30,368 nucleotides of DNA from CAZEDU01 sp964511185 (lineage in GTDB: Bacteria; Myxococcota; Myxococcia; Myxococcales; Myxococcaceae): positions 1 to 30,368 of the forward strand of contig CAZEDU010000059.1 in the NCBI GenBank assembly GCA_964511185.1. Direction: 5' to 3'. A model generated the notes under the pieces. That model made no database searches. It worked only from the letters and a program-made list of their open reading frames with translations, and was not told the DNA's origin. This document shows positions 7,933 to 15,305 of this stretch, one piece after another (positions within the stretch are counted from its first letter, which is position 1; every line of letters starts with the position of its first letter). The translations under genes and the position numbers were made by a program.

Positions 7933-8597
7933 ACCTCCTCTCTTCTCTTGGCTTGGGTGCAGTTCTCGCTTCATCGGTGGCGTGGGCCGCGGACGACGGG
8001 GAGGCGCGCAAGGTCGCCGAGACCTACCTGAACGCGCTCACCGGCGCCGGCGACGAGTCGGGCAAGGAGCTCTTGCTCGGCGGCGCCAAGATGGACGCGC
8101 AGCTCTTCACGCTCGAGAACTGGAAAGTGGTCGGCGCCGACCCGGTGCGCCGCGAGGCGGCCGAGCTGGGACCGGCGATCGCGGAGATGGACGCGCTCGA
8201 CCGCGCCGGGCAGGCCGCCACCGCGAAGATGGCGGGTGGGGACGGCAGCTCGGGGGACATCGAGGTCACCGAGCTGACCCAAGAGCAGGCCGCCCAGCTG
8301 CTCCGGCCGACGAAGAAGAAGGCCGAGCGCTTCGTGAAGAACCACCCGGTGCTCGCGTTCGCCACCCGCGTCGGCAAGGACGTCTATTGGCATCCGAAGA
8401 ACCCGATGCGCGCGGTGCTGAAGAGCGCCGGCCAGGCGGGCCGCTACGAGCTCATCGTGCACCTGTTCCACATCGAGAGCCGCGAGGGCCCGCGCAAGGC
8501 CGCGCGTCGATGGCCGCTGCGCATCCTGCGCTTCAAGACGGAGACCATCGACACGGGCTGGAAGGTGCTGCCCGCGTCCGACTGGAGCACGGACTAA
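7929..8597 (+). CDS. Secreted protein of unknown function
   Basis: The protein has 222 residues with a signal peptide (MNLLSSLGLGAVLASS..AWA, cut near residue 21). The mature part is charged and helical at first (ADDGEARKVAETYLNALTG, as in NTF2-like or DUF-type periplasmic proteins), then has beta-rich segments such as YELIVHLFHIES near the C-terminus. No catalytic signature is recognised. The ATG overlaps the stop of the preceding receiver/pseudo-kinase gene by four bases (ATGA), which suggests that the secreted protein and the cytoplasmic regulator belong together. Its stop overlaps the stop of the convergent ureohydrolase gene by two bases. Confidence 0.75.
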   Translation: MNLLSSLGLGAVLASSVAWAADDGEARKVAETYLNALTGAGDESGKELLLGGAKMDAQLFTLENWKVVGADPVRREAAELGPAIAEMDALDRAGQAATAKMAGGDGSSGDIEVTELTQEQAAQLLRPTKKKAERFVKNHPVLAFATRVGKDVYWHPKNPMRAVLKSAGQAGRYELIVHLFHIESREGPRKAARRWPLRILRFKTETIDTGWKVLPASDWSTD

Positions 8598-9604
8598 AGC
8601 AGCGCCCAGCCGATCATCTTGTAGAGCAGCCGCGCCCCGACGTTGCCGTCCCACTCGCCGCCGTCGGGGTCGGGCGCGACCTCGTTGAGATCGAGCCCGA
8701 CGATCTGGCGGCCCGAGCGCACCACGCCGGCGACCAGCGCGTTGGCCTGCGCGAACGAGAGGCCTCCCGGCACCGGGGTGCCCGTGTGAGGGCAGAGCGT
8801 GGGATCGAGCCCGTCGATGTCGAAGGAGAGGTAGACCTGCCGCGGCAGCGCTTGGACGATCTCGTCGACCTGGCGCGCCCAGGGGACCCCGTCGAAGGTC
8901 TTCCGCTGCAGGTCGGCGTCGAAGAACGTGACGATGCGCCCCTTCGACGAGGTGATCATCTCGTGCTCCGCCTCACCCAGATCGCGAATCGCGACCTGCA
9001 CGATCTTGCCGACCTGCGGAATGCGCGTGGCCACGTTGTGCATGATCGACGCGTGTGACCAGGTGAAGCCCTCGTACGCGTCGCGCAGATCGGCGTGCGC
9101 GTCGAGGTGCAGCACGCCCAGGCCCGGGTACTTCTCGGCGTGCGCCCGAATGCTGCCGAACGGCGTGGAGTGGTCGCCGCCGATCAGCCCCACCAGCTTG
9201 CCGCGCGAGAGCCACGCGCGCGCGGTCTGGTACACCCAGTCGTTCATCCGCTCGCAGAGCCGGTTGACCTCGTCGAGCGCCTTCTGCGTCTTCGGCGTCA
9301 CGCCGCCGTCGGCGATGATCGGCGCCGCGAGCGCCTTGGCCTGGTCGTTCCACGCGCGAACGTCCGACGGCTCGTCGAGCATCGCGATGCCGGACGCGTA
9401 GGGACGGCCGGTCTCGACGTCGAACAGATCCACCTGCTTCGACGCGGACAGAACCGCCGCCGGCCCTTCCGAGGTCCCGCCGCCGTAGCTGGTCGTCGCC
9501 TCGAACGGCACCGGCAGGAGCACGACCTTCGCCTCCTCGGGCGTGTGCGGCAGACCGAAGATGCCGGAGTCGGGGCCCGCCGCCGCGTTGGGATCGAATG
9601 CCAT
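8594..9604 (-). CDS. Agmatinase/arginase-family ureohydrolase
   Basis: This 336-residue protein carries the binuclear manganese site of the ureohydrolase family: GGDHS at 142-146, DAHAD at 168-172 and SFDID at 260-264, plus the conserved GTPVPGGLS turn. Members cleave a guanidino group to release urea, or formamide in formimidoylglutamase. The length and the start (GIFGLPHTPEEAKVVLLPVPFE) fit agmatinase-like enzymes of polyamine metabolism, but substrate cannot be fixed from motifs alone; speB would be the symbol if it acts on agmatine. The start is an ATG at 9604, 6 bases after the stop of the upstream oxidoreductase gene, so the two are likely co-transcribed. Confidence 0.88.
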   Translation of the reverse strand: MAFDPNAAAGPDSGIFGLPHTPEEAKVVLLPVPFEATTSYGGGTSEGPAAVLSASKQVDLFDVETGRPYASGIAMLDEPSDVRAWNDQAKALAAPIIADGGVTPKTQKALDEVNRLCERMNDWVYQTARAWLSRGKLVGLIGGDHSTPFGSIRAHAEKYPGLGVLHLDAHADLRDAYEGFTWSHASIMHNVATRIPQVGKIVQVAIRDLGEAEHEMITSSKGRIVTFFDADLQRKTFDGVPWARQVDEIVQALPRQVYLSFDIDGLDPTLCPHTGTPVPGGLSFAQANALVAGVVRSGRQIVGLDLNEVAPDPDGGEWDGNVGARLLYKMIGWALL

Positions 9605-9610
9605 CGTGCC

Positions 9611-10603
9611 TCACTCCATCTCGACGACCAGCTTGCCGAAGACGTCGCCGCGCGCGAGCCGGTCGAGCGCGCGGGGCAGTTGAAGGAAGGGAAAGACCTC
9701 GTCGATCACCGGTCGAAGCCGCCCGGCCTCGAAGTGGGGCAGGGCCTGCTCTTGAAACAGCCGCGCGAGCGCCGCCTTTTCCTCACGCGGCCGGCTGCGC
9801 AGCACGGTGCCGATGATCGTCTGGCGGCGCGAGAGGAGGGCGCTCAGGTCGATCGTCGCCGAGGCGCCGGCGAGCAGACCCACCAACAGCAATCGCCCGC
9901 GCGGGGCCAGCGCGCGGAGCGTCTCGGGGAGGTAGTCACCGCCGGTCAGCTCGAGCGCGAGCGCGGCGCCTTCTCCGTTCGTGCGCGCGAGCACTTCGTC
10001 GGCGAACTTCGGCGGATTGCCCGCCACCACGATGCCGTCGGCCAAGCCCAGCTCACGCCGGCAGCGCTCGAGCCTCTCGGCCGTTCGGCTGGTGCCGATG
10101 ACCCTGCCGCCCCACGCGTTCACGAGCTGCACCGCCGCCGTCCCGACGCCGCTCGCCACCGCGTGCACCAGCACGGCGTCGCCTCGCCGCAGCCCGCCCT
10201 GCAGCACGAGCGCGTCGAACGTGGTCAGGAAGGCCTCGGGGATCGCCGCCGCGTGCGCGAAGGACCAGCGGGCGTCGATGGGCAACAGCTCGTCGGATCC
10301 CGTCACCACCTCGTCCGCGAAGGCGCCGCCGCCCAAGATGCCCATCACCCGCGCGCCGACCGCGACATGCCCCGCCGCGGGGCCCACCTCGACGATCTCC
10401 CCGGCGTACTCCAGCCCGGGGATGTCGGCGGGCGCGCCCTTGGGCGCCGGGTAGCGGCCGTAGCACTGCAGCAGGTCGGCCCGGTTGAGCGCCGCCGCGC
10501 GCACGCGCACCCGCACCTGGTCGGGCTCGAGTGCGGGCGAGGGCACGTCTTGTCGCTGGAGGACCTCTGGGCCGCCGCGGCCCTGAATGCGCCACGCTCT
10601 CAT
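9611..10603 (-). CDS. NAD(P)H:quinone oxidoreductase, medium-chain dehydrogenase family
   Basis: This 330-residue protein begins MRAWRIQGRGGPEVLQRQDV, typical of the quinone-oxidoreductase (QOR/PIG3-like) branch. AALNRADLLQCYGRYP marks the catalytic domain, and the Rossmann motif ASGVGTAAVQLVNAWGG marks NADPH binding. The Cys/His zinc ligands of alcohol dehydrogenases are absent, so a zinc-independent quinone or enone reductase is more likely. The start is an ATG at 10603; an in-frame ATG at 10654 would add 17 residues that do not fit the family and would run into the divergent yacG start. It is upstream of, and probably in one operon with, the ureohydrolase gene. Confidence 0.88.
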   Translation of the reverse strand: MRAWRIQGRGGPEVLQRQDVPSPALEPDQVRVRVRAAALNRADLLQCYGRYPAPKGAPADIPGLEYAGEIVEVGPAAGHVAVGARVMGILGGGAFADEVVTGSDELLPIDARWSFAHAAAIPEAFLTTFDALVLQGGLRRGDAVLVHAVASGVGTAAVQLVNAWGGRVIGTSRTAERLERCRRELGLADGIVVAGNPPKFADEVLARTNGEGAALALELTGGDYLPETLRALAPRGRLLLVGLLAGASATIDLSALLSRRQTIIGTVLRSRPREEKAALARLFQEQALPHFEAGRLRPVIDEVFPFLQLPRALDRLARGDVFGKLVVEME

Positions 10604-10652
10604 CGAAGGTGCGCGTCTTGTCCGAGTACAACCGATTTGGCAAGACGGGAGC

Positions 10653-10862
10653 ATGCAGAAGACACCGCACTGCCCGATCTGCCAGAAGCCGATTTTGCCG
10701 CGCGCTCAGAACCCGCAGTTCCCGTTCTGCAGCACGCGATGCCGCGCGGTCGACCTGGGCAAGTGGCTGGGCGAGGAGTACCGCGTCGGCAGCGACTCCG
10801 CCGACGAGGTGGAGGACGAAGCGCCGCCGCTCCCGGGCCAAGACGCCGAGAACGAACATTGA
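10653..10862 (+). CDS. yacG: DNA gyrase inhibitor YacG (zinc-binding)
   Basis: This 69-residue protein has the complete YacG zinc site: C7 and C10 (CPIC) with C26 and C30 (FCSTRC), followed by the family signature RAVDLGKWLGEEYRV. YacG proteins are small zinc-ribbon proteins that bind GyrB and inhibit gyrase in Escherichia coli. The acidic C-terminal tail (DEVEDEAPP) is usual for the family. The start is the ATG at 10653; an upstream in-frame ATG at 10587 would add residues unlike any YacG. The stop overlaps the TTG start of the next gene, suggesting coupled translation. Confidence 0.93.
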   Translation: MQKTPHCPICQKPILPRAQNPQFPFCSTRCRAVDLGKWLGEEYRVGSDSADEVEDEAPPLPGQDAENEH

Positions 10863-11584
10863 GCGGCTACGTCGACCTCCACTGCCACCTGCTCTGGGGG
10901 CTGGACGACGGCGCGAAGTCGCTCGATGAGTCTCTCGAGATGGCGCGCGCGTTGGTCGGCTGGGGGTTCTCCACCGTGGCCGCGTCGCCGCACAACCGCC
11001 CGGAGTACGCGCCGAGAGACGTGGCCCTCGACCGTTTGGCCGAGGTGCAAGAGGCCCTCGACCAAGCCGGCATTCCGCTCAGGCTCGCCGCCAACGCCGA
11101 GAACTACCTCCTCGACGAGACGCTGCCGACGCAGCTCGCCTCCGGCTCCCTGCGGAAGGTGGCGCAAGGGCCGTACTTCCTCGTCGAGGCGCCTTACACC
11201 TCGCCGGTGACGGGGCTCGCCCAGCACGTGTTTCGCTTCCGGGTGAAAGGGCTCACGCCGATCATCGCGCACCCCGAGCGCTGCGCGGAGTTCGACAACC
11301 CCGGCCGCGCCGCCGAGGCGGTTCAAGCCGGCGCGCTCCTGCAGCTCGACCTCGGCGCGCTCGTCGGTCGCTATGGCCGCCGCGCGGAGAAGCTCGCCCG
11401 CAAGTTCCTCGACGATGGGCTCTACGCGGTCGCCGCCACCGACCTCCACGCGCCGGTCGGCACCCGCGACTGGGTGGCCCGTTCGCTCCGCGCGCTCGAG
11501 TCGGCCTGCGGGGCCGCCCAGCGGACGACCTTGCTCGCGGAGAACCCCCGCCGCGTCCTGGAAGGCAAGCCGCTGGAATCCTGA
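10859..11584 (+). CDS. PHP-domain tyrosine-protein phosphatase, CpsB/YwqE type
   Basis: The protein has 241 residues. It opens with the PHP metal motif HCH at 8-10 and the family signature LDDGAKSLDESLEMARALV. Further metal ligands appear in ASPHNRPEY, IAHPERC and ATDLHAP. This family of manganese-dependent phosphatases dephosphorylates bacterial tyrosine kinases and controls exopolysaccharide export. I place the start at a TTG (10859) that overlaps the yacG stop, because the PHP motif must lie close to the N-terminus and no ATG or GTG is suitable; the ribosome-binding site is weak. No tyrosine kinase gene lies nearby. A UPF0104 membrane protein gene follows after 28 bases. Confidence 0.85.
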   Translation: MSGYVDLHCHLLWGLDDGAKSLDESLEMARALVGWGFSTVAASPHNRPEYAPRDVALDRLAEVQEALDQAGIPLRLAANAENYLLDETLPTQLASGSLRKVAQGPYFLVEAPYTSPVTGLAQHVFRFRVKGLTPIIAHPERCAEFDNPGRAAEAVQAGALLQLDLGALVGRYGRRAEKLARKFLDDGLYAVAATDLHAPVGTRDWVARSLRALESACGAAQRTTLLAENPRRVLEGKPLES

Positions 11585-11612
11585 GCCGGATCTCCGCTAT
11601 ACCCCGCGCGCT

Positions 11613-12695
11613 TTGAAACGCGCCGTCCAACTCGCGCTCAGCCTCGCCATCACCACCGCCTGCTTCTGGTGGACCTTCAAGGACACCCGGTGGGCCGAGA
11701 TGTGGGCGAGCCTTCGCTCGGCCAACTACTACTGGCTGCTCCCGTACGCGCTCATCCTGACGGCGATTCACATCTGCCGGACCTTGCGCTGGGGGAGCCT
11801 GCTCTCGGGCTTGGGCAAGGTGCCTTTCAAGAAGCTGAACGAAGCCGCCGGCATCGGCTTCATGATGCTGATCATCCTGCCGTTTCGGTTGGGCGAGTTC
11901 GCGCGGCCGTTTCTGCTCGCGCAGCGCAGCACCATCCGCCGCAGCCCGGCGATGACCACCGTGGTGCTCGAGCGCATCGTCGACGGCATCGTCATCGCGG
12001 TGATGCTCCGCGTGCTGCTCTTCTTCGTGCCGGCGAACGGCGCGGACATCCGCCACATCCGCTGGGGCGCGAACCTGATGTTCGTCATCTTCTTCGGCGG
12101 GCTGATGTTCCTGCTCTTCGCGCTCTGGCAGCAGGACCGCGCGGTTCGCCTGGTGCGCGCGGTCGCCGGGAAGCTCTCACAGCGCGCCGCGGATCAGGCC
12201 GCGCACATCGTCGACGGCTTCGTCGGCGCGATGCGGCAGCTGCCCGCCCGCCGCCAGATGGCGATGTTCGTCCTCTACACGGCGATCTACTGGTTCCTGA
12301 ACGGCTGGGGCATGTCGGTGCTGGCCCGCGCGTTCGACTGCCAGATGGCGGGCACGACGCTGTGCGAGCCGCTTCAGCTGTCGCTCTTTCAGGGCTTCGT
12401 CGTGCTCGCGGTCCTGGTGGTGGGGCTGATGATCCCCGCCGCCCCCGGCAGCGCGGGCACCTTCCAGGCCTTCATCGTGTTGGGGCTGTCGGTGTTCCTG
12501 CCGAAGGCGGTGGTGAACGCGAGCGGCGTCGCGTACGCGAACGTGCTCTGGGTCGTTCAGATGGGCCAGCAGGTGCTCTTCGGGCTCGTCTTGCTCCTGC
12601 TCAGCCGTCAGTCCCTGCGCGACATCGCGGGCGAGCTGAGCGACGTGGCGGAGGCCGAGTCCGAAGCCCTCGCGGCGCCTCAACCGAAGGGGTAG
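11613..12695 (+). CDS. UPF0104 / lysylphosphatidylglycerol-synthase-TM family membrane protein
   Basis: This 360-residue integral membrane protein has about seven or eight hydrophobic helices. Family features include ICRTLRWGSLL, the segment LPFRLGEFARPFLLA, VVLERIVDGIVIAVML, and PAAPGSAGTFQAF near the C-terminus. The family shares the flippase half of MprF and the archaeal AglD proteins and is often linked to lipid or glycan transfer across the membrane; the exact substrate is unknown. The start is a TTG at 11613 (TTG AAA CGC GCC), which gives the basic-then-hydrophobic start usual for the family; the first in-frame ATG would cut off helix 1. It probably forms an operon with the PHP phosphatase gene. 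Confidence 0.85.
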   Translation: MKRAVQLALSLAITTACFWWTFKDTRWAEMWASLRSANYYWLLPYALILTAIHICRTLRWGSLLSGLGKVPFKKLNEAAGIGFMMLIILPFRLGEFARPFLLAQRSTIRRSPAMTTVVLERIVDGIVIAVMLRVLLFFVPANGADIRHIRWGANLMFVIFFGGLMFLLFALWQQDRAVRLVRAVAGKLSQRAADQAAHIVDGFVGAMRQLPARRQMAMFVLYTAIYWFLNGWGMSVLARAFDCQMAGTTLCEPLQLSLFQGFVVLAVLVVGLMIPAAPGSAGTFQAFIVLGLSVFLPKAVVNASGVAYANVLWVVQMGQQVLFGLVLLLLSRQSLRDIAGELSDVAEAESEALAAPQPKG

Positions 12696-12730
12696 ACGCG
12701 CGCCGCGGGGTCCTCGGTTAGAAGAAGAGG

Positions 12731-13618
12731 ATGGCCAGGCTCCGCGATCGGCTGCCCGACAACGCGCCGGGCGACTTCTACGTCGACTCCTCCTGCATCG
12801 ACTGCGACCGCTGCCGGCAGCTCGCGCCGGACACTTTCAAGGAGCACGGCGGGCAGTCGATCGTCGGCGCGCAGCCGGAGGACGAAGCCGCCACGCACCG
12901 GGCCCTGATGGCGCTCGTCGCTTGCCCCACGGCGTCGATCGGCACGCAGTCGCGTCACCCGGCAACGAGGGCCGCGCAGGCGTTTCCCGAACGGATCATT
13001 GATGAGGTCTACGACTGCGGTTACGCGGCGGAGTCCTCGTTCGGCGCGACCAGCTACTTCGTTCAGCGGCCCGGCGGGAACCTGCTCATCGATTCGCCTC
13101 GCGCCGCGCGGCCGCTCCTCGAGCGGCTGAAGGCCCTGGGCGGCGCGCGCTACCTCTTCCTCACCCATCGAGACGACGTCGCCGACCACCGGCAGCTCGC
13201 GCGCGCGCTCGGTTGCGAGCGCATTCTGCACCGAGAGGACTTGAGCCACGCGACCGCCGACGTCGAGCACGTGCTCGAAGGCGACGCGCCCATTCGCTTC
13301 GCCGACGACCTGCTCCTCATCCCCGTGCCCGGCCACACGCGCGGCAGCGTCGCGCTCTTGTATCGAGAGCGGTTCTTGTTCTCGGGAGATCACCTGTGGG
13401 CTTCCGACGACGGGCGTGGCCTGAGCGCCTCGCGTTCGGTCGCGTGGCACTCGTGGTCGCGGCAGCTCGCGTCGATCGAGCGGCTGGCGCGGTTCGACTT
13501 CGAGTGGGTCCTCCCCGGCCACGGGCGGCGGCTTCACGCGGACGGGCCGGCGGAGATGAAAGCGCTGCTACGACAGGCGGTGGACAGGCTCAGCGCGCGA
13601 GGTGCGAGCCCGCCGTGA
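12731..13618 (+). CDS. Ferredoxin-domain / metallo-beta-lactamase-fold fusion protein
   Basis: The protein has 295 residues. Residues 1-75 form a single-cluster ferredoxin domain with C22, C25, C28 and a distant C65 followed by Pro (CIDCDRC..ACP), which suits one 4Fe-4S cluster. Residues 85-285 are a metallo-beta-lactamase-fold hydrolase with metal motifs HRDDVADH (146-153), GHTRGS, SGDHLW and LPGHG. The first motif has Asp where HxHxDH proteins have their second His, a variant seen in this ferredoxin-linked group. A redox-linked hydrolase is plausible; substrate unknown. The start ATG at 12731 is preceded by a purine-rich AGAAGAAGAGG. Confidence 0.88.
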   Translation: MARLRDRLPDNAPGDFYVDSSCIDCDRCRQLAPDTFKEHGGQSIVGAQPEDEAATHRALMALVACPTASIGTQSRHPATRAAQAFPERIIDEVYDCGYAAESSFGATSYFVQRPGGNLLIDSPRAARPLLERLKALGGARYLFLTHRDDVADHRQLARALGCERILHREDLSHATADVEHVLEGDAPIRFADDLLLIPVPGHTRGSVALLYRERFLFSGDHLWASDDGRGLSASRSVAWHSWSRQLASIERLARFDFEWVLPGHGRRLHADGPAEMKALLRQAVDRLSARGASPP

Positions 13619-13625
13619 CCGCGGC

Positions 13626-13814
13626 TCAGTGCTGCTCGAGCCAGGACAACAGGACCTGCTTCAGCGGCGATGACTCTTCCTCCGGCCGCGCCGCGGCGAA
13701 CGCGCCCTCGGTGCGCACGTGGAAGTGAATGCGCGAGACCGGGGTCGGGGTGATGCGCGGCAAAGGCCGGGCGCCTGGGAGCGCGGCGTGCGGCTGCAGG
13801 TCGAGGTCGAGCAC
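13626..13814 (-). CDS. Small protein of unknown function, coupled to the RHH gene
   Basis: This 62-residue frame starts with a GTG that directly abuts the stop of the ribbon-helix-helix gene (TAA then GTG). AAGGAG lies 9 bases before it, inside the end of that gene, so translation looks deliberate. The sequence starts MLDLDLQPHAALPGARPLP, has the strand-like SRIHFHVRTEG in the middle and ends in a short helix (LKQVLLSWLEQH). No family is recognised. The start signal is good, but length and composition alone do not prove a gene. A toxin-like or accessory partner of the RHH protein is a possibility only. Confidence 0.55.
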   Translation of the reverse strand: MLDLDLQPHAALPGARPLPRITPTPVSRIHFHVRTEGAFAAARPEEESSPLKQVLLSWLEQH

Positions 13815-14045
13815 TTACTCGTTCTCCTTGTCGAGCTTGCCGTACTTGCCGAGCAGGTCGTCGACCGCTTCGCGCAGGTACTCGCTCTGCGCCACGCGCG
13901 TGCGGCGCGAGAGCTCGCGCAGCTTGGCGACCTTCTCTTCCTCCACCAACACGTGGGTCGAGACGACTTCGGCCGACTTCGATGAATCGTTTTTTTCGAC
14001 CGGGGTGGTGTCCGTGCTCATCGGCCCCGCGCTCGCGTCGTGCAT
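13815..14045 (-). CDS. Ribbon-helix-helix (Arc/CopG-type) DNA-binding protein
   Basis: This 76-residue protein has a disordered N-terminus (MHDASAG..SSKSAEVV) and then a classic RHH module: a strand (THVLVE), helix A (EEKVAKLRELSRRT) and helix B (AQSEYLREAVDDLLGKYG). Such proteins bind DNA as dimers and act as repressors or antitoxins. Of three in-frame ATGs (14105, 14045, 14021) I chose 14045, because only it has a good ribosome-binding site (AAGGGAG, 8 bases upstream). The stop is followed at once by the GTG of a 62-residue gene. No recognisable toxin is adjacent, so a plain regulator is as likely as an antitoxin. Confidence 0.82.
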   Translation of the reverse strand: MHDASAGPMSTDTTPVEKNDSSKSAEVVSTHVLVEEEKVAKLRELSRRTRVAQSEYLREAVDDLLGKYGKLDKENE

Positions 14046-14127
14046 GAATGGCGCTCCCTTTGTTTCTTCGAGTGTCGCTACAGGCAGCAACAAACCTGTG
14101 CGCATTAGAAACGGTGGGGAACGGCTG

Positions 14128-14682
14128 TCAAAAAACGTGGCTGCGCAGCTCTTGAAGCAGCTGGGCGATTCGCTCCGCGCTCGACGTGATGCGGCGCACG
14201 GTCCGCTCGTGTTGCCGCATGCACTCGGGGTCTTGCGCGAGCACGGCGGCCGACAGGGTGATGGCGTTCAGCGGGTTGCGCAGGTCGTGTACCAACCCGC
14301 GCGTGTCGTGAGGCGTCTCCTGGAACAGCAAGACGATCCGCTCGTCCGGCAGCAGCTGCGCCGAGAGCAGGAAGGGGAGCGTGGCCCCGTTGGGGCGGGT
14401 CAGCCGCATCGGCTCTTCCTCCGCGAGCTTCCCGGGCTCGGCGGTCGCGGCCAGGCGCGCCTCGAAGGTGTCGTCGTTCGCGGCCCGCAGCAGGGCGGGC
14501 CACCCTTCATGCTCGAGCAGCTGCGCCTCGGAGCGGCCCGCGAACTGGCACAAGGTCGGATTCACCCAGAGAAGCCTTCGGCGATCGCCCACGGCCACGC
14601 CGATGCCCAGCGCGTCGAGCGCCTCGAGGACCGCGCCATCCAGAGTCGATGCTGTCACGGCCCCCAAATGACCCCCTTTCAC
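14128..14682 (-). CDS. PAS-domain / histidine-kinase dimerisation protein without ATPase domain
   Basis: The protein has 184 residues. Residues about 15-122 form a PAS domain (LLWVNPTLCQFAGRSEAQLL). Residues 126-180 form a HisKA dimerisation and phosphotransfer helix pair with a full H-box, HDLRNPLNAI (H132). The frame then ends at SHVF; the ATP-binding catalytic domain expected next is absent, and the downstream DNA encodes other genes. It may be a phosphotransfer or decoy partner for another kinase, or a deletion remnant. The start is a GTG at 14682 with a closely placed GGAAGAG; a GTG at 14658, eight residues on, is also possible. Confidence 0.75.
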   Translation of the reverse strand: MKGGHLGAVTASTLDGAVLEALDALGIGVAVGDRRRLLWVNPTLCQFAGRSEAQLLEHEGWPALLRAANDDTFEARLAATAEPGKLAEEEPMRLTRPNGATLPFLLSAQLLPDERIVLLFQETPHDTRGLVHDLRNPLNAITLSAAVLAQDPECMRQHERTVRRITSSAERIAQLLQELRSHVF

Positions 14683-14744
14683 CTCTTCCGTAAGTGGCCC
14701 GCGGGGTGGCGCGTCCGTTGAGCCCTCAACGTGTCATGGCAGGG

Positions 14745-15176
14745 CTACTGCCGTTCGTTTCTTGATTCCTTGAAGGGGCCCGGGGCCGTTTCGGCGAGCT
14801 GCGCGGCGAGCTGGAGGAAGTCCGCCTCGGTCACGATCCCGACCAGCCGTCCCTTCTCGACCACCGGGAGGCAGCCGAACTTGTTCTCGAACATCCACTT
14901 GGCCGCTTCGAACACCGGCATGTCGGGCTTCGCCGTGACCGGATGCTCGTTCATCACCTCGTGCGCGGGGACGGTCTTCGCCGCCGCCCGGCCTTGGTCG
15001 GCCCAGATGCGCAAGAGATCGCGATGTGTGATGAGGCCCGCCAGATGGCCCTCCGCGTCCACCACCGGCAGGTGACGGAAGCGGCCCAGGGACAGAATCG
15101 CCTCGGCGAGCCCCAGATCCTGGTCCTCGTTCAGCGTGACGAGATTGCGGCTCATGATATCGGCGACTCGGTACAT
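14745..15176 (-). CDS. CBS-domain-pair protein
   Basis: This 143-residue protein consists of two CBS domains (about 8-62 and 75-130). The first shows ADIMSRNLVTLNEDQDLGLA and LPVVDAEGHLAGLITHRDLL; the second shows VMNEHPVTAKPDMPVFEAA and LPVVEKGRLVGIVTEADFL. CBS pairs form a disc that binds adenosine nucleotides and serves as an energy or redox sensor, usually regulating a partner protein. There is no enzyme or DNA-binding domain attached. The ATG at 15176 opens directly into the domain (MYRVADIM). It is divergent from the ZIP transporter gene at 15306. Confidence 0.9.
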   Translation of the reverse strand: MYRVADIMSRNLVTLNEDQDLGLAEAILSLGRFRHLPVVDAEGHLAGLITHRDLLRIWADQGRAAAKTVPAHEVMNEHPVTAKPDMPVFEAAKWMFENKFGCLPVVEKGRLVGIVTEADFLQLAAQLAETAPGPFKESRNERQ

Positions 15177-15260
15177 GGCGTTCCTCCGCGCAGCGTGAGA
15201 GCGGTGACTCTTGCGAAGTCTGTGCCTCCATCGAGCGAGCGGCTCGGCTAGGTGGTCGGT

Positions 15261-15273
15261 GCGCAAGTTGCGC
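15261..15273. promoter_or_regulatory. Palindrome GCGCAA-G-TTGCGC upstream of the ZIP gene
   Basis: A perfect 6+1+6 palindrome lies 32 bases before the ZIP transporter start, in the 129-base divergent gap with the CBS gene. Size and position suit an operator, but it is not a Fur or Zur box I recognise, and short GC-rich palindromes are common in this composition. Confidence 0.25.
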
Positions 15274-15305
15274 TTCAGGCGAAAGCCCGCGAAAAGGGTG
15301 CGCCC

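Noticed and set aside
9611..10603. Quinone oxidoreductase as the missing microcompartment alcohol dehydrogenase
   Set aside because: It lies about 14 kb away in another operon, has no zinc ligands and no encapsulation helix.
9095..10858. Upstream extension of the PHP phosphatase frame
   Set aside because: The extension runs antisense through the ureohydrolase and oxidoreductase genes and has no family similarity; the PHP motif fixes the start near 10859.
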